From an uncultured Opitutia bacterium (GTDB taxonomy: Bacteria > Verrucomicrobiota > Verrucomicrobiia > Opitutales > Opitutaceae): a DNA stretch of 18,000 nt. The DNA lies in the NCBI GenBank assembly GCA_903938935.1, contig CAJAFD010000090.1:1-18000 (forward strand). Reading direction: 5' to 3'. The first letter of the stretch is position 1, and the number at the start of each line of letters is the position of its first letter. The position numbers and the translations under genes were made by a program. The notes under the pieces are model-generated. The model saw only the letters and a list, made by a program, of their open reading frames with translations. It did no database searches and was not told the origin of the DNA. Shown here piece by piece: positions 6,193 through 14,119 of this stretch.

Positions 6193-8747
6193 CGCCAGAG
6201 CGGGACGAGGTCTTCGGCGCGTACCCAACCGGTCTGACCCGAAGGGAAAGTGAGGTGGCGCCAGCCGAGAAATTTTTGGTCCACGGCGGCCAGGCTGCCG
6301 GCGGCGAGCGGCGTAGTTTTTTGCGTGGTGTCGGCTTCGGTCGGAATCGAGCGAAGCGTGCCGGCGCGCCAAGCGATGGCGGCGCGGGCATCGCTGGCGG
6401 GGCCGTAGGTGAAAAGACTGGTTAAGGCGCCGGCGCTGACGATTAGGCTCACGATGATGGTTGCATAGGCCAGCCGACGTGACCGCCGGCGTGCGCGCTC
6501 GGAGCCTTGGGGGAGTTGGAAAAATGTTATCAGCAGGCCGGCTGTGCTGAGCAGAAAAATGCCCGCGGCAACCAAGAGCGTGACTTGCCAGGCGGCGGGC
6601 GCTTGCAGGCGGGCGAGTTTTTCTACGGGACCAGGCGCGAGAAAGGCGGCGAGCGCGGCAGGGACGTGGCCGGATTTTTCTGCGGTCAGGTTGAATTGGG
6701 CGCGGATCGCTTCGTGGGTCGGGGCTTGCACGAGGGCGGCTGAGGCGTGGGCGGCGGCTTCGTCCCAGCGATCTTGTTGGGCGAGCGCGAGGGAGAGGTT
6801 GTGATGCGCGAGCGCATCGGTGGGGTTCGCGGCCAGGATGGCGCGGTAGGCTTTTTCGGCGGCGGGAAAATCGCCGCGACGGTAATCAGCCGCGCCGTCG
6901 GCGGCTTGTAGCTGCGCCGGCGTGATGATTACGGCAAGGGCGAGCGCGGCAATGAAGGGGAAAAGGTTGCGTGGCAAAAACACTCGGAACGGTGAGAAGC
7001 GCGGCAAGGGCAACGCCGCGAGCGCGGTGCGGGCCCGCGCGGACCAATCGATGGGCAGGGAAATATTTTCGCCGTAGAGCGTGCGGTCGGCCTCGGCCCA
7101 GAGAGTTTTGAGTGCAGCGCTCGCGGTCGAGGCGCGGTCCAGATCGGCCAGCGTGGGCGCGGCGACGGGGAGGCTCAGCAGCAGCGCGGTGTCGTGTTGC
7201 CAGGCGATGAGTTGAGCGCGGAGGACCGTGGGATCGGCGAGGTTGAGCGCGGGGAGAAGTTTTTCTAGGCGCGCGTGTGCGGTGCGGCGTGGCGCGAGTG
7301 GATCGGTACGGCGGGCGCGGCGGTAGGCGAGGATCAGCCAGAATAGAAAAAATCCTGCGACGGCGCTCAGTAAGCCGGCGACGATGGTGCGCTTAGACAG
7401 CGGCACGGTCGCGAGGGAGGAACCGCTGATGGGTTCGCGCGGGAGGCCGAGTGGCAACGGGGCGGGGACAACTTTAGCTGGGGTGGGCGCGTCGGCCCGC
7501 GTGTTGTTTGAGGGATTGGGCGTGACGTTGAGATTGAGTCCGCCGGTAGCGGCGGGGGTGTTGGTCGGCTCGGTGATTGTGACGCTGGTCGCGGGGGATG
7601 TGAGGGTTTTGTAGGCGCCAGCCTTGGGGTCGAAGTAAGTGAAAGTGACGGGACCGAGCGTGTAAGTGCCGGCTTTGGTGGGGACGAGGACGACGTCTTC
7701 GGCGAGCGTGGCGTCGAAGAGTTTGCCCTCGGCGGGGGTGCGTTTGGCTTGTGGGGAGACGACTTGAAAATTTTTAGAAACGGCGCGGGCGGGGAGGCCG
7801 GGTATGTCGGGCCAGTTGGCCGCACCGGAGAGCTCGAGCGTCCACGTGATCGGCTCGCCGATCGCGGCGGTCAGAGGGACAATTTTGGAGTCGAGCTTGA
7901 GGCTGCCGACGGCGCCGTTGAAACCGGCGGGGGCCACGGGGAGCGGTTTCACTTCGAGCACGGGGGCGGCGCTGGTGATGGAGAATTGCTGGTACTGGCG
8001 TTGTTGAAAAAAGCCGAAACCAGTGACGCCGACCGACAAGTTGATGAGTTGGCTTACGGCATTGAGCCGAATGCTGCCGGGCGTGCGGGCGATCGCGCGG
8101 GTGCGGTAGGAAAGCCCGGTGCGGGGTTCGTTGCCGGCGCGGAAATCGAGAGGCTCGGGCCGGGACCAATCTTCGGAGACGAGCGGTTCGCCGTTCCATT
8201 CGATCTGGCCGCGGCCGAAATCGGGGAAGTAGCTGCGCGAGGCGTCGAGGCTGTAGGTCAGATTAAAAACTTCTCCGACCCAGACACTGGTGGGAACAGC
8301 GGCGAGGCGGGAGTTGGCGGCGTTTTCGAGCGAGACGCCGGTGTTGCCGACGGTGGCGGCGCCGGGTTCGTAAGTCGCGACCGGCGTGCGGAGCTTGCCC
8401 TTGTCGGTCTCAACTTCGAAGGACGGAATGGTGACGCGTTGTTTTTTGGTGAGGCGGGCCGCGTAGGTAAACGTGACGGAATCCGAGCGCGTGAAATTGA
8501 TGATGGAGGTGCTCGTGGACTGGCCGGCGAAATCGAGCGAGAGGCCGTCGATCTTGGGCAGGCGTGGGGTTTCCTTCGGCGAGCAGTCTTCGAAAATCAG
8601 GAGCAGTTCACTCGTCTGACCGATGGCAAGGGCGCCTTGTAACGGCTCCCAGCGGACGGTCTGGGCGTGGGCGGACACGAGCGCTCCGAGAGCAATGAGG
8701 ACGAACCTGAGGAAGGAGGAGAGGTGGCGGGACATGCGGGTGGTCAC
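6189..8747 (-). CDS. batD: BatD-BatE fusion: membrane protein with TPR and SH3
   Basis: An 852-aa protein joining two proteins that are separate in Bacteroides. Residues 1-29 are a signal peptide (ends SAHAQ). About 30-440 form the BatD-type repeated beta domains, and a membrane helix follows at about 453-475. A cytoplasmic linker leads to a second hydrophobic segment (about 590-614, ending TPAQLQA) that resembles an internal signal peptide. TPR repeats run from about 618 to 690 (DYRRGDFPAAEKAYRAILA). Two more helices (about 715-740 and 757-780) precede a C-terminal SH3-like domain (GWRHLTFPSGQTGWVRAEDL). Counting helices puts the beta, TPR and SH3 domains all in the periplasm. It is the last gene of the moxR operon. 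The GTG start at 8747 overlaps the upstream stop by 4 nt (GTGA); ATG 8735 is the alternative. The Bat role in aerotolerance comes from Bacteroides fragilis and is not settled elsewhere. Confidence 0.88.
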   Translation of the reverse strand: MTTRMSRHLSSFLRFVLIALGALVSAHAQTVRWEPLQGALAIGQTSELLLIFEDCSPKETPRLPKIDGLSLDFAGQSTSTSIINFTRSDSVTFTYAARLTKKQRVTIPSFEVETDKGKLRTPVATYEPGAATVGNTGVSLENAANSRLAAVPTSVWVGEVFNLTYSLDASRSYFPDFGRGQIEWNGEPLVSEDWSRPEPLDFRAGNEPRTGLSYRTRAIARTPGSIRLNAVSQLINLSVGVTGFGFFQQRQYQQFSITSAAPVLEVKPLPVAPAGFNGAVGSLKLDSKIVPLTAAIGEPITWTLELSGAANWPDIPGLPARAVSKNFQVVSPQAKRTPAEGKLFDATLAEDVVLVPTKAGTYTLGPVTFTYFDPKAGAYKTLTSPATSVTITEPTNTPAATGGLNLNVTPNPSNNTRADAPTPAKVVPAPLPLGLPREPISGSSLATVPLSKRTIVAGLLSAVAGFFLFWLILAYRRARRTDPLAPRRTAHARLEKLLPALNLADPTVLRAQLIAWQHDTALLLSLPVAAPTLADLDRASTASAALKTLWAEADRTLYGENISLPIDWSARARTALAALPLPRFSPFRVFLPRNLFPFIAALALAVIITPAQLQAADGAADYRRGDFPAAEKAYRAILAANPTDALAHHNLSLALAQQDRWDEAAAHASAALVQAPTHEAIRAQFNLTAEKSGHVPAALAAFLAPGPVEKLARLQAPAAWQVTLLVAAGIFLLSTAGLLITFFQLPQGSERARRRSRRLAYATIIVSLIVSAGALTSLFTYGPASDARAAIAWRAGTLRSIPTEADTTQKTTPLAAGSLAAVDQKFLGWRHLTFPSGQTGWVRAEDLVPLWR

Positions 8748-10648
8748 CAGTTTTTACCTTTTTTGGCGGGAGCGGGCTGAGGCTCGCCCTGCATGAGTTT
8801 GAAGAGTTTGGCGGGAGAATCTTGATTGCGCAGCTGATCGAGTTTTTGGAGCGGCATCGCGAGGGAGGGATCGGCTGAGGCGTCAGCGGGTTTTTTGTCA
8901 GGATTGCCACCGACTTGTTGGGTGTCGCCCTCGGGCGGTTGCGGCGGAGGCGGGGGCTGGTCTTTCATGTCGCCGAAGGCTTTCTGGCCTTGCTTGCCGT
9001 CTTGCGGTTTGGCGTCGGGCGAATCCTGCGCATCGTTTTTCTGATCGTCGGAATTTTGTTGGTCTTGTTGCTGCTGCGACGAATCAGATTTGTTGGAGGA
9101 CTTACTCTTGTCGTCTTTGTTTTGCTGCTGGTTTTTATCCTGCGGCTGATTTTTGTCCTCCTGGTTTTGTTTATCCTGATCTTGTTTTTGATCGTCCTTT
9201 TTTTGGTCGTCATCGGGCTTTTTCAGCAAGGCATTGATTTCGTCGCGGAGCTTGGGCCAATCGGCCGCTTTGGCGTCTAGAGCGGCGCCGGCTTCGACAG
9301 CGGCGAGTGCGTCTTGGAGCGGGCCGGGGGCGACGGGTTGTTGTTCGGACTGGAGGCGTTGGCCCCAAGTGACGGTCTCGCGGGCGAGCTCGGCCCAGTC
9401 TTGGCCCGAATGCGTGGGCGCGGCGGCTAGCCGGGTAACGGTTTGGGTGAGCGCGGCGGAGGGTGGGGGCGCGGCGGGCGTCGGGGCATCGCTCTCGGCG
9501 ACGCCGCGGGCGGGAACTTTGGCGGCGGCAGCGCTGAGGTCGGCGGGCACGAGTGATAACGTGAGGGTGATAAACAGCAGCGCGGCGGTGGCAGCGGCGA
9601 CGGGACCGCGCGCGGGCGTGCGGAGGGCGCGTGGTTTGGGGCGTACTGGAAACTCGCGCCAGAAGCTGAGCACGAGGCAAAACAGCGCGGCGGCGAGCGG
9701 CCATTGGTAACGCTCGACGAGCCGAATAGAGTTTTTCTCGAGGAACTCACCTTTTTGTCCGGCTTCGACGGTGGCTTGAACGAGCGAGGCGAGATCGACC
9801 CAGGTCGAGGCATCGCGGTAAACGCCGCCGGTCATATCGGCGAGCTCGCGGAGCGTGTTGGGTTCGAGTTTGGAAAGGACGACGGCGCCGCGGTCGTCTT
9901 TGACGAAACCGTTGGGACCGTCGGGAATCATCGCGCCGGCGGCGGTGCCGATGCCGAGCGCCAGGACGCGGATGTTTTTCTTTTTCAATTCCTCGGCGGT
10001 GGTTTTCCACGTCTCGTCGGTGGCTTCACCGTCGGAGAGGATGATGAGAAAACGATCGGCCGAGCCGCTCTGCTTGAAGGCGGCGAGCGCGGTCGTGATG
10101 AGGGCGCTGTAATTGGTGCCGCCTTCGGGCAGATAGTCGGGGCCGAGATTGGGGAGAAATTCACGGAGAATCTCATAGTCGGCGCTGAGCGGCGATTGCA
10201 GAAACGCCGTGCCAGAGAATACGACGAGACCGATGCGCTCGCCAGCGAGACGTTCGAGCAACGATTGGATGAGGAGCTTGGCGCGCTCGAGGCGCGACGG
10301 TTTGACGTCGGGCGCGAGCATCGAGCGCGAGAGGTCAACGGCGAGGAGGATTTCGCGGGATTGATCGAAGACCGGCTCGTCGATGCGGCCGTATTGCGGG
10401 CGGGCGAGGGCGGCGACGGCGAGCGTGAGACCGAAAAATAACCACAGCCGCGGGCGGCGGCGAGCGGGCTTAGCTTCGGCGCGCTGGGCGTTGAAAGATG
10501 AGAGTTGCAGGGAATCTCCGCCGGCCTCGGCGCGAAGGATTTTGGGTTGGGCGAGAGCGCCGGCGCGGCGCGCGCGGGTGAGTTCCCAAACGAGCACGGC
10601 GAGCGGCACGAGGAGTAACCAGAGTAGTTGCGGCGTCGCGAAGGTCAT
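8744..10648 (-). CDS. batB: BatB-like VWA-domain membrane protein with BatC-like tail
   Basis: A 634-aa membrane-anchored von Willebrand factor A protein. Two N-terminal helices (about 5-24 and 58-75) precede the VWA domain, whose metal-ion (MIDAS) motif D105-L-S107-R-S109 and later D206 (LSDGEA) are intact. Further helices lie near 310-330 and 355-375. After that the protein leaves the normal BatB length: an Ala/Pro-rich stretch, then about 90 residues of Gln, Lys, Asp, Asn and Ser (about 476-566), a proline run, and an ordered-looking end (LQKLDQLRNQDSPAKLF). Short Gln/Lys-rich proteins called BatC often sit at this point in bat operons, so this may be a BatB-BatC fusion, although I see no TPR repeat. 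ATG 10648 is chosen because it overlaps the batA stop (ATGA) and starts the first membrane helix. Confidence 0.9.
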   Translation of the reverse strand: MTFATPQLLWLLLVPLAVLVWELTRARRAGALAQPKILRAEAGGDSLQLSSFNAQRAEAKPARRRPRLWLFFGLTLAVAALARPQYGRIDEPVFDQSREILLAVDLSRSMLAPDVKPSRLERAKLLIQSLLERLAGERIGLVVFSGTAFLQSPLSADYEILREFLPNLGPDYLPEGGTNYSALITTALAAFKQSGSADRFLIILSDGEATDETWKTTAEELKKKNIRVLALGIGTAAGAMIPDGPNGFVKDDRGAVVLSKLEPNTLRELADMTGGVYRDASTWVDLASLVQATVEAGQKGEFLEKNSIRLVERYQWPLAAALFCLVLSFWREFPVRPKPRALRTPARGPVAAATAALLFITLTLSLVPADLSAAAAKVPARGVAESDAPTPAAPPPSAALTQTVTRLAAAPTHSGQDWAELARETVTWGQRLQSEQQPVAPGPLQDALAAVEAGAALDAKAADWPKLRDEINALLKKPDDDQKKDDQKQDQDKQNQEDKNQPQDKNQQQNKDDKSKSSNKSDSSQQQQDQQNSDDQKNDAQDSPDAKPQDGKQGQKAFGDMKDQPPPPPQPPEGDTQQVGGNPDKKPADASADPSLAMPLQKLDQLRNQDSPAKLFKLMQGEPQPAPAKKGKNW

Positions 10649-11661
10649 GTGGTGGAGCGTGCGGCGGCGGGGCGAGCGAGGAGGGCGGCGGCGAGGAGCA
10701 ACGCGAGGCCGGGGATGGCGACCCACGGAAAAAGCTCCGTCGTGAGCAAGTAGCTCTTGGATTGAAATTCGATCTTCTGGGCGCGGTCGATCGCCTTGAA
10801 CGCGGATTCGGCGGCGTCGGTGTCGAAGGCGCGGAAAAAATTCCCGCCGGTGTTTTCGGCGAGATCGCGCAGGGCGCCTTCATCAAGGTCGGACATCATC
10901 CGGCGGTAGCCGACTTTGTTGCCTTTGTCGTCGAAGACTGGGAACGGCACGATGCCGTCTTTGCCGGCGCCGATGGCGTAGATGGGGATGTTGCGCGATT
11001 TGGCGAGATCGGCGGCTTGCGTGGGGGAAAGCGCCCCGCGGTTATTGGCGCCGTCGGTCATGAGAATGACAAAGGCCCCTTGGCGTTTGCCGGCGGTTTC
11101 GCGTTTGGCTTGTTCGAGGCGGGTGAGCGCGACGCCGAGGCCGTCGCCGATCGCGGTGCCGTCTTCGATGAGGCCGATTTTCACGCGCTCCAGTTGCGCG
11201 GCGAGCCAGTCGTGGTCGGTCGTGAGCGGAGCCATCGTGTAGGCGCGGCCGGAGAAGAGGACGATGCCGATGCGGTCGGAGGGACGCTTTTCAATAAAAG
11301 CTTGGATGACGGGCTTGATCGCTTGCAGGCGGTTGATGCGCTCGCTGCCGCGTTCGTAATCTTCGGCGAGCATCGATGAGGAAAGATCGATGGCCAACAT
11401 GATGTCGTAGCCTTCGGAGCGTACTTCGCGTTTGTCCTCGATGTGCTGCGGTCGCGCGAGGCCGGCGACGACGAGGATCAGGCCCGCGACGGCGAGGCCT
11501 GTCGGCCAGCGTGACGCCGATGCCAGCGAGGGCCGATGCCATGCGGCCGCGAAGGGCACCAGCAACACCGGCACGCGCCGACGTCCGCGCAGCCATAGGC
11601 TCAAAGGCAGGAGCGCCAGCGCGAAAAACCAAAGGGGATCGTGAAGCGTGTAATTGGGCAT
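10645..11661 (-). CDS. batA: BatA-like VWA-domain membrane protein
   Basis: A 338-aa VWA protein of the Bat/aerotolerance type. Two N-terminal hydrophobic segments (about 9-24 and 54-69) anchor it. The VWA domain follows with a complete MIDAS site, D92-L-S94-S-S96 and D203 (MTDGANN), so divalent metal binding is expected. A C-terminal helix (LFPWVAIPGLALLLAAALLA) closes the protein. The YDIMLAIDLSSSM and GRAYTMAPLTTD stretches are characteristic of BatA. The ATG at 11661 is 4 nt after the DUF58 stop; the longer frame from 11712 would overlap the upstream gene with no membrane signal. No Shine-Dalgarno stands before the ATG, so translation is probably coupled to the upstream gene. It should work with the other VWA protein and MoxR at the inner membrane. 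Confidence 0.93.
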   Translation of the reverse strand: MPNYTLHDPLWFFALALLPLSLWLRGRRRVPVLLVPFAAAWHRPSLASASRWPTGLAVAGLILVVAGLARPQHIEDKREVRSEGYDIMLAIDLSSSMLAEDYERGSERINRLQAIKPVIQAFIEKRPSDRIGIVLFSGRAYTMAPLTTDHDWLAAQLERVKIGLIEDGTAIGDGLGVALTRLEQAKRETAGKRQGAFVILMTDGANNRGALSPTQAADLAKSRNIPIYAIGAGKDGIVPFPVFDDKGNKVGYRRMMSDLDEGALRDLAENTGGNFFRAFDTDAAESAFKAIDRAQKIEFQSKSYLLTTELFPWVAIPGLALLLAAALLARPAAARSTT

Positions 11662-11665
11662 CGCT

Positions 11666-12607
11666 TCAACGGATCGAGCCGGCGCGCATGCGGGCGTGGA
11701 AAAAACGTACAAGCGCGTCGAGGCGGTTATCGTTCGTGCTTACCACGAGGCGGCTGAGGACATCGGGAAAGAGCGCGGCCCATGTGGCTTCGCGGGTGTT
11801 GCGCCACTCGGTGTGCGCGGCGCGTTCGGCGGCGGAATTTTCAATCGTCACGAGTTGCCCCGCCGTCGGGTCGTACGCGGCGAACTGGCCTTGATCGGGC
11901 AAGGTGCGTTCCCACGGATCGTCGACGCGGAAGCCCATCATCTGATAACGCCGGCGCAACACCGCCCAGCCTTCCGGCTCGGGTCGCGGCGCGAAATCTC
12001 CGAGCCACAACATCACACTGTGCTTCGGCGCGGCGCGGGATAACAAACGCCAGGGGATGCCCGAATCGGCGGCGGGTTCGGCGTGGAGCGCGGATAAATT
12101 CGGCGCCGGACACGCGAGCAAGCTCGCCGCTGCGTGCAGGATCGCGCCGCGGCCGCGCACCGGTTCGCGGAAAAGATAATCGCCGCCGGGCGTCGCGTGC
12201 ACGAAGCCCACGCGGTCGCGGTTCACCGCGCCGAGCAACATCACGAGCCCCGCCAACTCCAGCAACGCTTCGCGTTTTGATTGCGCGCCCGAGCCGAACT
12301 GGAGACTCGGCGTGTCCTCGAACACCACGAGTAACGTGACCTCGCGTTCCTCGACAAATTTCTTGCGGTACGGCTCGCCGAGGCGCGCGGTGACGTTCCA
12401 ATCGATGTCCCGCACGTCGTCGCCGAACGTGTATTTGACCACTTGGTCGAACTCCATGCCGCGGCCGCGGAAGGCCGAGCGGTATTCGCCGCTGAGCTGG
12501 TTTTCCACGGCGTGACGCACGCGCCACTCGAGTTGGCGGAGCAAAGCCAAGGGCGATGCGGGCGCATCGCCGGTGGACGTGGCGTAGACTGGAGGATGAT
12601 AAGCCAA
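11666..12607 (-). CDS. DUF58-domain protein of the moxR/bat operon
   Basis: A 313-aa DUF58 protein. The family signature is clear: RSAFRGRGMEFDQVVKYTFGDDVRDIDWNVTAR (43-75), here with FGDDVRDIDW at 61-70, followed by FVEEREVTLLVVFEDTPS (84-101). The latter is the start of a VWA-like fold in which D98 and S101 occupy positions of a degenerate metal site. There is no signal peptide or membrane segment, so it is probably cytoplasmic, as is usual for the MoxR partner. The start is TTG 12607, 20 nt after the moxR stop; the only internal ATG near the N-terminus (residue 51) would destroy the signature. The biochemical function of DUF58 is not known; it regularly lies between moxR and the VWA genes. 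Confidence 0.92.
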   Translation of the reverse strand: MAYHPPVYATSTGDAPASPLALLRQLEWRVRHAVENQLSGEYRSAFRGRGMEFDQVVKYTFGDDVRDIDWNVTARLGEPYRKKFVEEREVTLLVVFEDTPSLQFGSGAQSKREALLELAGLVMLLGAVNRDRVGFVHATPGGDYLFREPVRGRGAILHAAASLLACPAPNLSALHAEPAADSGIPWRLLSRAAPKHSVMLWLGDFAPRPEPEGWAVLRRRYQMMGFRVDDPWERTLPDQGQFAAYDPTAGQLVTIENSAAERAAHTEWRNTREATWAALFPDVLSRLVVSTNDNRLDALVRFFHARMRAGSIR

Positions 12608-12627
12608 AGCGACGAGCCGGGCGAAAC

Positions 12628-13587
12628 TCAGGCGGCGGGAATCGGGGTCGTCGCGATGACTTGGGCGACGATTTTATCGGCGGTGATTTCTTTCGCCTCG
12701 GCCTCGTAGGTCAGGCCGATGCGGTGGCGCAGAACATCGGGGGCGATTTCTTGGACGAGCGCGGGCGATACGAAATCGAGACCGCGCAACCAAGCGAGGG
12801 CGCGGGCGGCTTGGTAAAGCGCGAGCGAGGCGCGGGGCGAAGCGCCGAAGGTGAGGAGACGTTGCGCCGCCGGGCCCTCGGTAAGCGCGCGTGTCGCGCG
12901 GACGAGCGCGAGGATGTAGTTGTGCACCGCGGGCGAGACGTGGATCTGGTCGACTTGCGCGCGCAGTTCTAGGAGTTCTTCCCCGCTGGAGGCGGCAACA
13001 AGCGCGGGCTGTTTGGTGACCTGGCCCCAGCGCAAGACCATCGTAGATTCCTCGGCCGCCGACGGGTAATCGACGATGAGCTTAAAGAGAAAACGATCCG
13101 TCTGGGCCTCGGGTAACGGGTACGTGCCTTCCTGCTCCACGGGATTTTGGGTGGCCATCACGAAGAACGGCTTCGGCAACGGATGCGTCTGGCCGCCGAT
13201 GGTGACCTGGCGCTCCTGCATCGCTTCGAGCAACGCGGACTGGACCTTGGCGGGCGCGCGGTTGATTTCGTCGGCGAGGACGAGGTTGGCGAAAATCGGG
13301 CCGCGGTGGGCGGTGAACTCGCCGTTCTTGGGCGAGAAAATCATCGTGCCAACGACGTCGCTCGGGAGGAGGTCGGGCGTGAACTGCACGCGCTCAAACT
13401 GGACGCCGAGGGCCGTGCCGAGGGATTTGATGAGCAGCGTCTTGGCGAGGCCGGGCATACCTTCAAGCAGGACGTGGCCGTTGGCGAGGAGCGCGACGAG
13501 TAGGCGTTCGACGACGGCTTCCTGGCCGATGACGGCCTTGGCGATTTCGGTGCGGAGTTTCTGGGACCAAGCGGGACCGTTGAGCAT
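12628..13587 (-). CDS. moxR: MoxR-family AAA+ ATPase
   Basis: A 319-aa MoxR-type AAA+ ATPase, thought to act as a chaperone that assembles or activates VWA-domain partners. The Walker A motif is GMPGLAKT (43-50), Walker B is LVLADE (103-108) followed by INRAPAKVQSALLEAMQE, and sensor 1 is ATQNP (145-149). A helical lid domain follows with GASPRA as sensor 2. Length and motif order are normal for the family. The ATG at 13587 begins the conserved N-terminal region; the frame is open to 13818 but the extra part is not MoxR-like and would overlap the divergent GGQ gene. It is the first gene of the bat operon. Its leader is strikingly pyrimidine-rich and has no Shine-Dalgarno. Confidence 0.95.
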   Translation of the reverse strand: MLNGPAWSQKLRTEIAKAVIGQEAVVERLLVALLANGHVLLEGMPGLAKTLLIKSLGTALGVQFERVQFTPDLLPSDVVGTMIFSPKNGEFTAHRGPIFANLVLADEINRAPAKVQSALLEAMQERQVTIGGQTHPLPKPFFVMATQNPVEQEGTYPLPEAQTDRFLFKLIVDYPSAAEESTMVLRWGQVTKQPALVAASSGEELLELRAQVDQIHVSPAVHNYILALVRATRALTEGPAAQRLLTFGASPRASLALYQAARALAWLRGLDFVSPALVQEIAPDVLRHRIGLTYEAEAKEITADKIVAQVIATTPIPAA

Positions 13588-13705
13588 GAGCGGTGGGGGA
13601 CGTTGAAAAAAGAAAAGGAAGCGGAGGATGAAAAGTACTTTAGCAGGACCGAGGCCGATTTGACTCGGTGCCCGGCAAAGAGTTTCCATTAGAAAACGTC
13701 CCGCC
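13588..13705. promoter_or_regulatory. divergent promoter region, moxR operon and GGQ gene
   Basis: These 118 bp must hold the start signals of both the leftward moxR/bat operon and the rightward GGQ gene. On the plus strand TTGACT (13660-13665) resembles a -35 box, but no good -10 box follows at 16-18 nt. For moxR I see TAAAGT as a possible -10 (complement of about 13637-13642) and no convincing -35. The moxR-proximal half is purine-rich on plus, giving a pyrimidine-rich mRNA leader. Confidence 0.35.
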
Positions 13706-14101
13706 ATGACCTTGCCATCCCAAATCTTGGAAAAACTGGCTGCCCTCGGGGTGCGTTTGGACGACGTCGAGGAGCGTTTTATCCGCGGGGCGGGGCCCGG
13801 CGGGCAGAAAATTAACAAAACCAGCTCGACCGTCTGGCTGCGGCACGGGCCGACGGGCGTCGAAGTGCGGTGTCAGCGGGAACGCTCGCAAGGGGCCAAC
13901 CGCGAAGTCGCTTGGGGCGAACTCGTGGCGAAGTTGCTGGCCCGCAAAACGCAGGCGCTCGCGGCGGTCGTCGATGCGCGCGAAGCAGAACGGCGGCGCA
14001 CTCGGCAAAAATCGCGCCGTCAAAAAGTCCGGATGATTCAGTCGAAGAAGCACCGCGCCAAACATAAGGCGCGGCGCGGTCGCGTCGGCGGCGATGACTA
14101 A
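13706..14101 (+). CDS. RF-1-domain (GGQ) release-factor-like protein, ribosome rescue
   Basis: A 131-aa protein made only of the catalytic domain of class I release factors plus a basic tail. The peptidyl-tRNA hydrolysis motif is RGAGPGGQKINKTSS (27-41, GGQ at 32-34), followed by VWLRHGPTGVEVRCQRERSQ. It lacks the codon-recognition domains of RF1/RF2. Residues about 93-128 are dense in Arg and Lys (RRRTRQKSRRQKVR and KKHRAKHKARRGR). In ArfB/YaeJ such a tail enters the empty mRNA channel of stalled ribosomes. The core (GGQKINKTSS, then HxPTGxEV) looks closer to the release-factor-like C12orf65/MTRFR group than to ArfB, so I give no gene symbol. ATG 13706 has no Shine-Dalgarno. It is divergent from moxR and convergent with the acylase gene, 18 nt apart. 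Confidence 0.88.
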   Translation: MTLPSQILEKLAALGVRLDDVEERFIRGAGPGGQKINKTSSTVWLRHGPTGVEVRCQRERSQGANREVAWGELVAKLLARKTQALAAVVDAREAERRRTRQKSRRQKVRMIQSKKHRAKHKARRGRVGGDD

Positions 14102-14119
14102 CTTGCGGCGGGCGCGGTG

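Noticed and set aside
7749..8642. 297-aa plus-strand open frame opposite the BatD region.
   Set aside because: It is rich in Gly, Glu and Arg with no family, a typical antisense shadow in high-GC DNA; the minus strand has signal peptide and domain logic.
8915..9280. 121-aa plus-strand frame that looks like a very hydrophobic membrane protein.
   Set aside because: It is the reverse complement of the Gln/Lys/Asp-rich tail of BatB, whose codons read as Leu, Val, Ile and Phe on the other strand.
13588..13818. 77-residue N-terminal extension of MoxR.
   Set aside because: It has no MoxR similarity and overlaps the divergent GGQ gene; the normal N-terminus starts at ATG 13587.
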